15,310 nucleotides of DNA from BMS3ABIN04 sp965554225 (lineage in GTDB: Bacteria > Bacteroidota > Ignavibacteria > Ignavibacteriales > Melioribacteraceae). Numbering within the stretch: position 1 is the stretch's first letter; each line of letters opens with the position of its first letter. Made by a program: the position numbers and the translations under genes. The notes below the pieces were generated by a model. The model did not search any database and had not been told where the DNA came from. It was given only the letters and a program-made list of their open reading frames with translations. Shown here piece by piece: positions 1 through 7,026 of this stretch. The stretch spans positions 1-15,310 of the forward strand of contig CBEVZC010000071.1 of the NCBI GenBank assembly GCA_965554225.1. The letters run 5' to 3'.

Positions 1-1
1 T

Positions 2-2242
2 AATCTTATCAACAATAGATTCTGCCTCATTAACATTTGCAGCAGGCAGTCTTCCGATAGCAACATCAGCGCTATTGTTATTTCCTACTATCCTTGAATA
101 ATAATCATCCATAGTGTAAGAATTAATTTCATTCATCGATTCCATTGTTTGGTAAGTCGGGACAAAATTAACATTAAGACCAAGGATATTATCATAATCA
201 AAATCACCATCGCCGAAGAGCAAGATATATTCAGGCTTCACCGTCCAATTGTTATACGCATACATAATAAAATCCCGGATTGCCGTAGGATCAACCATCC
301 CCATTGAAAATTCATTAAAAATCTCATCAACATATACCAATGCAGTTGAAATTGGGTATGGAGACTCCGATTCCCTATATTTTTTTAATCTTTCAGCTTG
401 TTCTTTAAAAACCTTATTTGAAATAATTATATATTTAGCGCCCGAAGCAATTGCATGAATATTTGAATTTTCCATCTTTTTAAAGTTAGAGGGAGATTTA
501 TAAGCTGATTTTTCCAAAGCAATGTAACGAGATCGAGACGCTCCGTTTGATTCAGAAGTTTGGAATGTAATTGTCCCCCCGTTAAGGCTTGAACCGGAAA
601 TTAATTTTACGTTTTTATAATCAGTAACATTAAAAGTAAGAATATTACTACTTGAAAAATTACTAATAGTATATTGAACATTTGATGAAGTTTTATCAGA
701 AAAAAACAGCAAATAATTATCTACAGCACGCAACTTTGCATAATATCTGATTTCGAAATAATCTAAATAACCCTTCGCTTGATTATCTCTGGGAGAAAAT
801 ACAAATTTTAATACACTTCTGTTATCCGGTAAGACGCCGGAATAAGAAGCTTGATTTTTGTACAATTTACCAATTATATAAATGCTTAAACTTCCGCTTA
901 TTCGCGGGAGCAACGAAGAAAAAATTGTTTTATCGTTCTCTTCTAAACTCAATGTATTTTGCTGCGATGAGCTATTGACAAATTGAAACGAGTAGTTTAT
1001 ACCGGAATCCGGGATTAATTCCGAAAGAGTATTTACATAAGTTTTTGTTCTTGCATTAGCAGAAAATTCGTCACCTACATCAATTAAGCCGGAACGTAAA
1101 AGATTAGTTTTATCATCATCCAAAAACTTAAATGATTTCGTAGAAGTCTGCTTTGTAGGATTAGGTTCATCTAAAGAATTTTGAACTTCCATTCTTTTCC
1201 CGGGATTTCCTCCGGATGTAATCCAATAATAATTGTGTTTAGAATACCAATTTTTATTCCTAAGAATTTTACCTTTTGTTGTATTATATTCCCAGAAATC
1301 CACCCCTCGCCCGTACAATAAAATATAATCATTATCATCAAATTTTCCATCTCCTTCACCTTCAACAAAAATAGCATTTTCCGTTAAACCGTTGGGACGA
1401 GGTGCATTCACAGTTTGCGGTAAAATGTAACCGCCGTTATTATAAATTTTAATTGTTCTTGGGTCAACTGTGTTCGGATCAATTCCAAGCTCAGGCAGCA
1501 TTGAACGGGTAATTTTATAAATTCCTTCATCCGGAGCTTCAAACCTATACCAAGTTCCTGTTGCTAACACCGAATTGGAAGTTGTTTTTCTCAAACTGTT
1601 TTCTTCAACTCCCCAATTTTGGGCGATTTTAAAATTAACAATCAAATCCTTAAGTAACCCGTCGCTTTTAATCGGATAAAGTTGTTTTACAGGTGTTGCA
1701 TAATTAATTCTGAAAATTATTTTTGTATAAACTTTTATGGTTTTTGTCCTTGGATCAAATTGTACGGGATGAATATTAATATTCTGAACTTGCAGCTCAC
1801 GAATTAAATCAAACTCGCCGAATGATACAAGTTCTGGATTAACGAAACTAGAATAATTTCCTGAAGCTACATATTTTTCATTATTCAACGTACCATCTTT
1901 TACCAAATCCGGTCTAGGAAATAAACTACCTTTTATTGAGATAGATTCAGATCCTATGATTTGTATTGTATTGCCAAATTCATTCGGTACACCTAAATTT
2001 AAAGTTCTCGTGAGAATTTGAGGTTCACCAATTTTCACCGTAGGGTCCAACAAACAATTATCTAAAGACACGCGAACAAAATTTTCATTACCGGACGAAA
2101 TTTTTGAAGTATCTAAATTTTTAGCAGTATATTGAACAACAACGTATGTAGATGTTGAGGATATAATTTTTATGTCTTCGGAAGCAAAAATGCTAGAGCA
2201 TAAAAATAGGGAAACGATTATTATTAAAAATCTGCTTTTCAT
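2..2242 (-). CDS. porU: Type IX secretion system sortase PorU, C25 (gingipain-like) family, N-terminal part, truncated by window edge
   Basis: Starts at the ATG at 2242-2240 and stays open for 747 codons to the left edge, so the C-terminus is missing. Residues 1-20 form a signal peptide (MKSRF, hydrophobic core, SSIFA). A beta-rich N-terminal part follows, with PorU-like stretches WYRFEAPDEGIYKIT (231-245) and an acidic FVEGEGDGKFDDNDY segment ending in LLYGRG (292-313). The C25 fold begins near 600: YIIIS (604-608), YILLFGDGDFD (672-682), DDYYS (712-716) and GRLPA (730-734). In gingipains the catalytic His and Cys lie after the GRLPA-like motif, so they fall outside the window. Known role of the family: surface-located transpeptidase that removes the C-terminal domain of T9SS cargo and attaches the protein to A-LPS. 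PorU proteins usually exceed 1,100 residues, so roughly the last third is absent. It lies downstream of, and co-directional with, the nth-HD-bcp genes, but probably has its own promoter. Confidence 0.88.
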   Translation of the reverse strand, partial: MKSRFLIIIVSLFLCSSIFASEDIKIISSTSTYVVVQYTAKNLDTSKISSGNENFVRVSLDNCLLDPTVKIGEPQILTRTLNLGVPNEFGNTIQIIGSESISIKGSLFPRPDLVKDGTLNNEKYVASGNYSSFVNPELVSFGEFDLIRELQVQNINIHPVQFDPRTKTIKVYTKIIFRINYATPVKQLYPIKSDGLLKDLIVNFKIAQNWGVEENSLRKTTSNSVLATGTWYRFEAPDEGIYKITRSMLPELGIDPNTVDPRTIKIYNNGGYILPQTVNAPRPNGLTENAIFVEGEGDGKFDDNDYILLYGRGVDFWEYNTTKGKILRNKNWYSKHNYYWITSGGNPGKRMEVQNSLDEPNPTKQTSTKSFKFLDDDKTNLLRSGLIDVGDEFSANARTKTYVNTLSELIPDSGINYSFQFVNSSSQQNTLSLEENDKTIFSSLLPRISGSLSIYIIGKLYKNQASYSGVLPDNRSVLKFVFSPRDNQAKGYLDYFEIRYYAKLRAVDNYLLFFSDKTSSNVQYTISNFSSSNILTFNVTDYKNVKLISGSSLNGGTITFQTSESNGASRSRYIALEKSAYKSPSNFKKMENSNIHAIASGAKYIIISNKVFKEQAERLKKYRESESPYPISTALVYVDEIFNEFSMGMVDPTAIRDFIMYAYNNWTVKPEYILLFGDGDFDYDNILGLNVNFVPTYQTMESMNEINSYTMDDYYSRIVGNNNSADVAIGRLPAANVNEAESIVDKI

Positions 2243-2281
2243 TACACTTCAGTTTGTAAACGTAATTAATTATTTAAGAGC

Positions 2282-2300
2282 TTCGGAATAAAATTCCGAA
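2282..2300. promoter_or_regulatory. Hairpin in porU leader (perfect 8-bp inverted repeat)
   Basis: TTCGGAAT (2282-2289), a 3-base loop, then ATTCCGAA (2293-2300). It lies 40 bp before the porU start codon, inside the predicted leader. On the plus strand it is followed by TTTTCT and so looks like a weak terminator, but no plus-strand gene ends here. On the minus strand, where porU is read, no T-run follows. A structured leader, an mRNA-stability element or a protein-binding site are all possible. Confidence 0.45.
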
Positions 2301-2358
2301 TTTTCTAAAACAGTAGCAGATTTTTCTATAAAACTTTCCCTTGAATTTTTGTATGTGC

Positions 2359-2388
2359 AAAATAGGGAACTTAAATTGACTTTGTCAA
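2359..2388 (-). promoter_or_regulatory. Putative porU promoter
   Basis: Read on the minus strand: TTGACA (2388-2383), an 18-bp spacer, then TATTTT (2364-2359) followed by G. TATTTTG also resembles the Bacteroidota -7 element TAnnTTTG, one base short. Transcription would begin near 2351 and leave a leader of about 110 nt before the porU ATG. The -35 box lies just past the restored bcp stop. This is inferred from sequence pattern only. Confidence 0.4.
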
Positions 2389-2395
2389 GTCAATT
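2374..2395. promoter_or_regulatory. Perfect 9-bp inverted repeat overlapping porU -35 and the restored bcp stop
   Basis: AATTGACTT (2374-2382), loop TGTC, AAGTCAATT (2387-2395). The repeat covers the whole proposed -35 box of porU, so it is a candidate operator. Its right end overlaps the TAA (2396-2394) that ends the frame-restored peroxiredoxin, so it could instead act as a weak 3' hairpin of the bcp transcript. It has few GC pairs and no following T-run, which argues against an efficient intrinsic terminator. Confidence 0.4.
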
Positions 2396-2833
2396 AAACA
2401 TCATTCCTTAATTTTTGTATTATATTATAAAGCAGAAAATCCGTGTTTTTATAGTGAATCGGCAGCACAGATTTCTCAAAAACAACTTCACCTTCTTTTT
2501 TAATAAGTACTAATTTCCGTTTACTCATTCCCGTAAAGCTTAATGCATTGTACAATTTGCTTTTTTTTTAGTGTCAACCAAAATTGGAAAATTAAGATTT
2601 AATTTTGTCGCAAACAATTTGTGCTTTCTCAAATTATCAACACTAATTGCAACAATTTTAATATCTGCTTTAATGAACTTTTCTAAATTATCGTTATAAT
2701 CTTTGAGTTGTTTAGTGCAGACCGTAGAATTATCTTTTGGATAAATCACCAACAAAACATTTTTATCTAAGTTTTTAGAAAGAATAAAATTATTACCATC
2801 CTGATCTAAAAGTGAAAAATCCGGCGCTTTCAT
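2394..2833 (-). pseudogene. bcp: Bcp/PrxQ-type peroxiredoxin, 1-Cys, frame broken at an A9 run
   Basis: Thiol peroxidase of the AhpC/TSA superfamily (reduces H2O2 and organic peroxides in the cytoplasm). The frame opens KAPDFSLLDQDG, and the PxxxS/TxxC motif is PKDNSTVC with peroxidatic Cys39. Position 44, where many Bcp proteins have the resolving Cys, is Lys, so it looks 1-Cys. Read as is, the frame stops at 2540 after 97 residues. Re-reading one base at the nine A (2569-2561) gives 55 more codons without a stop, ending TAA at 2396-2394. This tail contains KLYNAL, GMSKRKLVLIKKEGEVVFEK and NIIQKLRNDV, as expected for the Bcp C-terminus, and brings the length to 146, normal for the family (about 150). 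Its ATG overlaps the HD-gene stop (ATGA), so it is likely coupled to it. It could be a true mutation, an assembly homopolymer error, or recoding. Confidence 0.82.
2561..2569 (-). other. A9 slippery run at the bcp frame break
   Basis: On the coding strand, codons 88-91 read ACT AAA AAA AAA. The run contains A AAA AAA, a known -1 ribosomal slip heptamer, and is also long enough for RNA-polymerase slippage. Adding one A, or a -1 slip, restores the full peroxiredoxin frame. It is the longest homopolymer I saw in the window; runs of eight inside nth and the TPR gene leave their frames intact. Confidence 0.6.
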
Positions 2834-3387
2834 AACCCCAATAAATCTTTTTTGTCTTTCATTGCTTCAATACAAAATTGAATATGTTCTTCAAGAGGGA
2901 TTCCCAAACCTTCGGCACCATTGATAATATCTTCTCTGCTTACCGCCCTAGAAAATCCTTTGTCTTTCATTTTCTTTTTTACCGACTTTACTTTTACTTC
3001 GTCAAGTGATTTACTAGGTCTAACCAAAGTAACGGCAGTAATAAAACCGGCAAGCTCGTCGCATGCAAAAAGAACTTTAGCAAGTTTAGTATCTCGCGGA
3101 ACTCCGGTGTAATCGGCATGCGACATAATAGTTTTAATAAACTCTTCATCAAATCCTTTTTCCCTCAAAATTTCCGCTCCTTTATAAGGATGTTCTTCTG
3201 CAGTCGGAAATCTTTCATAATCAAAATCATGAAGGAGAGCAACGTTGCCCCAATACTCTTCATCTTCACCAAACTTCTTTGCATAAGCCCGCACGCAGCT
3301 TTCAACAGCGTATGCGTGTTTTAATAAACTTTCACTTTTAGTGTATTCTTTTAGCAAACTTAAACAAGCTTCTCTATCGTTAACCAT
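2830..3387 (-). CDS. HD-domain phosphohydrolase-like protein
   Basis: A 185-residue soluble protein of the HD superfamily. The metal-binding signature is complete: His24 (LLKHAYAVE), His53-Asp54 (VALLHDFDYE) and Asp110 (LFACDELAG). His66 and His90 (SHADYTG) are further likely ligands, as in HDIG-type hydrolases. Members act as metal-dependent phosphomonoesterases or phosphodiesterases on nucleotides or similar substrates; the substrate here cannot be read from sequence. There is no extra sensor or membrane segment. It follows nth by 53 bp and has a clear AAAGGA ribosome site before its ATG. Its stop overlaps the bcp start as ATGA. Co-location with nth and a peroxiredoxin hints at housekeeping or oxidative-damage clean-up, but this is weak evidence. 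Confidence 0.85.
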   Translation of the reverse strand: MVNDREACLSLLKEYTKSESLLKHAYAVESCVRAYAKKFGEDEEYWGNVALLHDFDYERFPTAEEHPYKGAEILREKGFDEEFIKTIMSHADYTGVPRDTKLAKVLFACDELAGFITAVTLVRPSKSLDEVKVKSVKKKMKDKGFSRAVSREDIINGAEGLGIPLEEHIQFCIEAMKDKKDLLGL

Positions 3388-3440
3388 TTTTTATTCCTTT
3401 AATTAATCTATAATTTGGATTCTCCGAATGTTAATATTTC

Positions 3441-4082
3441 CTACTTCCGGCTAAAGTGAGGACATAAATTAGCAACAACGCAAATTTCACATTTTGGTTT
3501 TCGAGCTATACAAACTTTTCTACCATGACTTGCAAGCCAATGCGAAGAATTTGTCCAATCTTTTTTAGGTAAAAGTTCTTTCAAAACTTTTTCAATTTTA
3601 ATCGGATTTTTTGTATTTACGAACCCTAATAAATTTGATAACCTGATTACATGTGTATCGACAGCAATTGCCGGAATATTAAAAGCATTGCCCGCAACTA
3701 CCGAAGCGGTTTTTCTTCCTACTCCGGGTAATTTTATTAGCGTGTCAAAATTTGCAGGAATTTTTGAATTGTACTTTTCAACTAAAATGCTGCAGCAATT
3801 CCGTATACTCTTTGCTTTCTGCCTGTAAAAACCGGTAGAATAAATATCCTTTTCTAATTCTTCCTGCGGAACTTCTAGATAATCACTTGGTAATTTATAT
3901 TTTTTAAATAAACTTTCCGTAACAATATTAACCCGTGCATCCGTGCACTGTGCCGAAAGTATTGTAGCTATAAGTAACTCAAATGGCGATCTAAAATTTA
4001 AAGCCGGTTTAACTTTAGGATATTCTTCCTTAAGTAAACCAAATATTTTTTTTGCTCTATCTTTTTCTTTTGCAGATATCAT
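3441..4082 (-). CDS. nth: Endonuclease III, bifunctional DNA glycosylase/AP lyase
   Basis: Base-excision repair enzyme that removes oxidised pyrimidines and nicks the abasic site. At 213 residues it has the usual family length. The helix-hairpin-helix LPGVGRKTASVV (118-129) carries the catalytic Lys124. Asp142 in VDTHV is the second catalytic residue. The C-terminal 4Fe-4S loop is complete with spacing C-x6-C-x2-C-x5-C (Cys191, 198, 201, 207). The N-terminal LLSAQ-type substrate motif is present as ATILSAQCTD (39-48). It is the first gene of the minus-strand set nth-HD-bcp and is divergent from the NHL-repeat gene across a 121-bp AT-rich gap, where its promoter should lie; I could not fix a convincing -35/-10 pair for it. 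Confidence 0.96.
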   Translation of the reverse strand: MISAKEKDRAKKIFGLLKEEYPKVKPALNFRSPFELLIATILSAQCTDARVNIVTESLFKKYKLPSDYLEVPQEELEKDIYSTGFYRQKAKSIRNCCSILVEKYNSKIPANFDTLIKLPGVGRKTASVVAGNAFNIPAIAVDTHVIRLSNLLGFVNTKNPIKIEKVLKELLPKKDWTNSSHWLASHGRKVCIARKPKCEICVVANLCPHFSRK

Positions 4083-4173
4083 TAATAAATTACCTTACTT
4101 TGACGAAGAATTAAATAAATGTTTATTTTTAATTTATTAAAATTTAATTTCCCATCAAAATTATTCCCTTTTG

Positions 4174-4179
4174 TATAAT
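4174..4179 (+). promoter_or_regulatory. Candidate -10 box for the NHL/DUF2085 unit
   Basis: A perfect TATAAT followed by GG lies 25 bp before the ATG at 4204. No good -35 hexamer is found 16-18 bp upstream (the sequence there is CCCATC-like), so this is a weak call. The 121-bp divergent gap (4083-4203) is otherwise plain AT-rich sequence. Confidence 0.3.
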
Positions 4180-4203
4180 GGTATGAATCTGTAAATTTTA
4201 GAT

Positions 4204-5055
4204 ATGAAACAAACAATATTATTTTTGCTCATTATAATAAGTTCGAACAACTATAGAGCGCAAAGTTATAATAAAGTAAATGAATTCGGCAAATTTCAAA
4301 ATGCCTCATCATTTGCAATAACAATGAATGGAATAATTTATGTAACCGATTCATATAAAAATGAATTATATAAACTTGATACTCTAGGAAATGTTTTAAC
4401 TTTTATAGGAGGATACGGCTGGGATACTTCACAGTTTGATGATCCCGTTGATGTTTTTGCTACACCGTTAAACGTTTATGTGGCAGACAAAAACAATAAC
4501 CGAATCCAGATATTTGACAAGGACTTGAACTTTCTTTCGGTTATTACAACCAGCGACAATACCGACAATAATTTTGCCTTTGGATATCCTTCAAGCGTTG
4601 GAGTTTCAGGTCAAGGAGATATGTTTATACTGGATTCTGATAATGATAGAATTTTAAAGTATGACTTAAGCGGAAATTTTAGTCAAGAAATCGGCGGAGT
4701 TGACGCGGGTGAATTTTCCATCTCAAGCCCTATTAAGTTTGCAGTTTCTAAAAACGGAAATGTCTTTGTATTGGAATCCGGTTATGTTGATGTTTTTGAT
4801 CAATATGGAAATGGTTTGTTCAAACTCAAAACAAATTCTGAAGTTGAAAATATTAACATAACTTTTAGTTACTTAACGCTGGTAAACCCGGAAACGGTAT
4901 CGATAATAAACTTAGCTAACAGAAATAAAATCTTTAACCAGTTTAAATTTAATGATAATCAAACAATTATAGCAGACGGATTAGTTTTTAACAATAAGTT
5001 GTACATTCTTACAAGACACAGCATTTTCGTATTTCAAATTGAACAAGAACATTAA
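4204..5055 (+). CDS. Secreted NHL-repeat beta-propeller protein
   Basis: A 283-residue protein with an N-terminal signal peptide (MKQTILFLLIIISSNNYRAQ, cleavage likely after residue 20). The rest is made of NHL-like blades: around 38-68 (IIYVTDSYKNELYKLD), 79-113 (VYVADKNNNRIQIFD, the most canonical), 126-160 (MFILDSDNDRILKYD) and a fourth near 176-208 (VFVLESGYVDVFD). The last 70 residues are degenerate blades. NHL propellers usually serve as binding platforms; no catalytic residues are visible. There is no T9SS C-terminal sorting domain and no lipobox, so a periplasmic or otherwise exported location is expected. It leads a four-gene plus-strand unit whose other members are membrane proteins. 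Its ligand is unknown. The start has only a weak ribosome site. Confidence 0.75.
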   Translation: MKQTILFLLIIISSNNYRAQSYNKVNEFGKFQNASSFAITMNGIIYVTDSYKNELYKLDTLGNVLTFIGGYGWDTSQFDDPVDVFATPLNVYVADKNNNRIQIFDKDLNFLSVITTSDNTDNNFAFGYPSSVGVSGQGDMFILDSDNDRILKYDLSGNFSQEIGGVDAGEFSISSPIKFAVSKNGNVFVLESGYVDVFDQYGNGLFKLKTNSEVENINITFSYLTLVNPETVSIINLANRNKIFNQFKFNDNQTIIADGLVFNNKLYILTRHSIFVFQIEQEH

Positions 5056-5073
5056 TAAGCAGGACTTTACAGT

Positions 5074-5532
5074 TTGCCTTTTCGACTAAGACTTATCATA
5101 TTTTTAATAATACTGGTTTGGTTTTTGGGAATATTTATAGAATTTATTATTCCATATGATAATCATTTTATTTTTTTACTTCCATTCTTGCATAAATCAT
5201 ATTCTCTTGTTTGCCATCAGCAGCCGGAAAAGTTAATTTCAGTAGGATATAAACACACTTTGGTCTGTGCAAGATGTACAGGTATTTACTCCGGTGCTTT
5301 GATATCTTCTTTTTTACTGTTAGTATTAAAATTAAAAAAACAATTAAATGTTAAGTATTTACTCATTGCGTCTATTCCAATGTTTGTTGATGTAATTTTA
5401 TATTCGACCGGCATTTATACTTATTCAAAAACAATTGCTTTTAGCACGGGAATTCTTTTAGGTTCAGTGGGTTTTTTATATATTCACGAAGGCATTTTAA
5501 ACTTAATTAAAGAAAAGAAAAAACAAGGATAA
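5074..5532 (+). CDS. DUF2085 family membrane protein
   Basis: Recognised by the DUF2085 signature: VCHQQPEK (46-53) followed by VCARCTGIYSG (64-74), giving Cys47, His48, Cys65 and Cys68. The arrangement suggests metal or heme binding at the membrane surface, but the function of the family is not established. Hydrophobic segments lie near 7-27, 71-88, 94-116 and 120-143. The start is TTG at 5074: an in-frame stop at 5056 excludes anything further upstream, and AGGAC at 5061-5065 sits 8 bp before it. It follows the NHL gene by 18 bp and precedes another membrane protein by 3 bp, so the three are surely cotranscribed. The length of 152 is within the family's range. Confidence 0.82.
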   Translation: MPFRLRLIIFLIILVWFLGIFIEFIIPYDNHFIFLLPFLHKSYSLVCHQQPEKLISVGYKHTLVCARCTGIYSGALISSFLLLVLKLKKQLNVKYLLIASIPMFVDVILYSTGIYTYSKTIAFSTGILLGSVGFLYIHEGILNLIKEKKKQG

Positions 5533-5535
5533 ATT

Positions 5536-6039
5536 TTGAAAAAATACTTACCGGCATTAGTTGCAGGTTTTGGCGCAGGCGTTCTTGCTGTCGTTCCAAT
5601 TGTTAAAAGTTTTTCATGCTGCTTAATAATACCATTCGCAGCTATTGTAGCCTTAATTTTAGATCAAAAGGCAAACAAATCATTTGGCGAGATTGAAACA
5701 AGCAAAGCCTTAATGATGGGCTTAATGACAGGAATATACGCTGGAGTATTCGGCACTTTTTTTGAACTGCTAATTACTTTTATTACAAAAAACAATGATC
5801 TTTTGTATGTCGTTAATGACTTAAAAGGATTTGTTGATCAATTTCCTGTTACCAACGACGTTAAACAGCAAGTATTGGACTTGACTAACAATGTAGTAAA
5901 CTCTATTAAAACAGATGGATTTTCGCTATTGTATTCCATTGCGCTATTACTAAACAATTTAATCATTAATCCTATTTTCGGAATGATTGGGGCTTTAATA
6001 GGAGCAAAATTTATCAATTCAAGGGCAAATAGAATATAA
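5536..6039 (+). CDS. Small polytopic membrane protein, unrecognised
   Basis: A 167-residue protein I cannot assign to a family with confidence. It begins with TTG three bases after the previous stop, with AAGGAT (5525-5530) as ribosome site. Hydrophobic segments near 5-22, 28-43, 58-84 and 129-161 are Gly/Ala-rich (GFGAGVLAVVP, GLMTGIYAGVFG, GMIGALIGAKF). The Cys28-Cys29 pair (SFSCCLIIP) stands at the start of the second segment. A hydrophilic stretch at about 86-128 separates the third and fourth segments. Similar Gly-rich, CC-containing membrane proteins of unknown function occur in this bacterial group, from memory only. Tight coupling to the DUF2085 gene suggests a shared membrane role. 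Confidence 0.65.
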   Translation: MKKYLPALVAGFGAGVLAVVPIVKSFSCCLIIPFAAIVALILDQKANKSFGEIETSKALMMGLMTGIYAGVFGTFFELLITFITKNNDLLYVVNDLKGFVDQFPVTNDVKQQVLDLTNNVVNSIKTDGFSLLYSIALLLNNLIINPIFGMIGALIGAKFINSRANRI

Positions 6040-6053
6040 TTTAGATTATTAAA

Positions 6054-6356
6054 ATGGTCGCAGCTTTTATCTTACTTGCACATATTATTTTTTTATTTAC
6101 AATATTTATTAAAAAGTGGAAAAACGAATCTTTAAGCTCAGGTTTTTTCAATGCAATATTGATTATCGTTTTATTTACAATCGGATGGTCTCTTTCCGCT
6201 ATGGTTGTAAAATTAATATTCCCTCTTCAAGGACTAAGCAAGGAATTTAACTTAGATACTTTAGCTTTAATAATGGTTAGTTTGGGCGAAATTGTTTTTT
6301 ATAGATTTTACTATAAAAATAAAGAGCCTATTGAAGCCGAAAAGGAAATACAATAA
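6054..6356 (+). CDS. Small three-helix membrane protein, unrecognised
   Basis: A 100-residue protein with predicted membrane helices near 2-19, 31-57 and 68-86 and a charged C-terminal tail (KNKEPIEAEKEIQ). There is no conserved motif that I recognise. It starts at ATG 15 bp after the preceding gene and lacks a clear Shine-Dalgarno sequence, so it probably depends on translation from upstream. Its last 29 bp overlap the 3' end of tonB on the other strand. It is the last gene of the plus-strand unit, and I see no convincing terminator after it. Confidence 0.6.
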   Translation: MVAAFILLAHIIFLFTIFIKKWKNESLSSGFFNAILIIVLFTIGWSLSAMVVKLIFPLQGLSKEFNLDTLALIMVSLGEIVFYRFYYKNKEPIEAEKEIQ

Positions 6357-7026
6357 CCGCATTTTGAGCTGCTTTTTTATTGCTCGGAGGTAATGGTTCA
6401 AATCTCCATTGACGTAGAGAATTAATTGCCGCCATTTCCAAACGGGTATCGGCTTTTATTAAAGGAATAATCCTTCCTACAGTTCCGTCCGGTAAAATTG
6501 TAAATTTTAATTTAACGTCAATTTCTTTCGATACTCCCGCCGGATATTTCGGCAGTTCATAACTGTAAATTTTTCTTTTCCCTTTTCCGCCAAAGTCAAT
6601 TTCAAAACCAAAGTTTCCTTCACCTTCTCCGTTTACTTCTTTTCCTTTACTTTCCTTTTTTGTTTCCTTCACAACCGGTTTTACTTTTTGAGGCGGGGTT
6701 TCAACCTTTTGCTTTTTCTTGGAAGCAGCAACCACAACATTATTTGTTTCGTCGCTATTTTTAACTTTCGGTACTTCAAACTTCTTTACAACTGTTTTTG
6801 ACTTCTTCTTTATTTTCTCCGGTTTTGAAATTTTTGCTTCTTTTATTTTATTATGACCAAGCGCCCCAGGCGAACTTAGTTTACCAACATCTCCAAAACC
6901 AATAGTAACAAAATTATCTTGCTCGGGTTCAACAGAAAAATTTAGGAATAAAAACAACAGCGCAATAATCACATGTATTGCGATTGAGACTAAATAAGAT
7001 TGTGTTTTTTCCTTGCTAAATTTCAT
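6328..7026 (-). CDS. tonB: Energy transducer TonB
   Basis: Inner-membrane protein that transmits proton-motive force from ExbB/ExbD to the outer membrane. The N-terminal anchor (about 11-30) keeps the Ser14-x3-His18 pair equivalent to the functional Ser/His of TonB's transmembrane helix. Residues 60-130 form a linker that is mainly Lys/Glu with few Pro, unlike the Pro-rich spacer of E. coli TonB. A Gly/acidic patch follows (133-148). The TonB C-terminal domain occupies 155-232: YPAGVSKEIDVKLKFTI, LPDGTV (178-183), and LEMAAINSLRQWRFEPLPP (196-214). At 232 residues it is of normal size. It is the last gene of the seven-gene unit, and its ATG overlaps the exbD stop as ATGA. Confidence 0.93.
   Translation of the reverse strand: MKFSKEKTQSYLVSIAIHVIIALLFLFLNFSVEPEQDNFVTIGFGDVGKLSSPGALGHNKIKEAKISKPEKIKKKSKTVVKKFEVPKVKNSDETNNVVVAASKKKQKVETPPQKVKPVVKETKKESKGKEVNGEGEGNFGFEIDFGGKGKRKIYSYELPKYPAGVSKEIDVKLKFTILPDGTVGRIIPLIKADTRLEMAAINSLRQWRFEPLPPSNKKAAQNAVIVFPFRLQ

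Noticed and set aside
1171..1377. Open frame of 68 codons on the minus strand
   Set aside because: It lies inside porU in another frame; the porU frame through here is continuous and has recognisable family motifs.
2540..2560. Cys94 (KANCTMH) as a resolving cysteine of the peroxiredoxin
   Set aside because: It occurs only in the six-codon tail after the A9 run, which is the wrong frame; the restored frame has no Cys there.
4170..4199. Bacteroidota-type promoter TTTG-18-TAAATTTT before the NHL gene
   Set aside because: The -7 box would end 4 bp before the ATG, placing the transcription start inside the coding region; the last base also fails the TAnnTTTG pattern.
6360..6395. GAGC ... GCTC plus a T-run as terminator of the plus-strand unit
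   Set aside because: The stem is only 4 bp with a long loop, and the T-run lies inside the loop, not after the stem.
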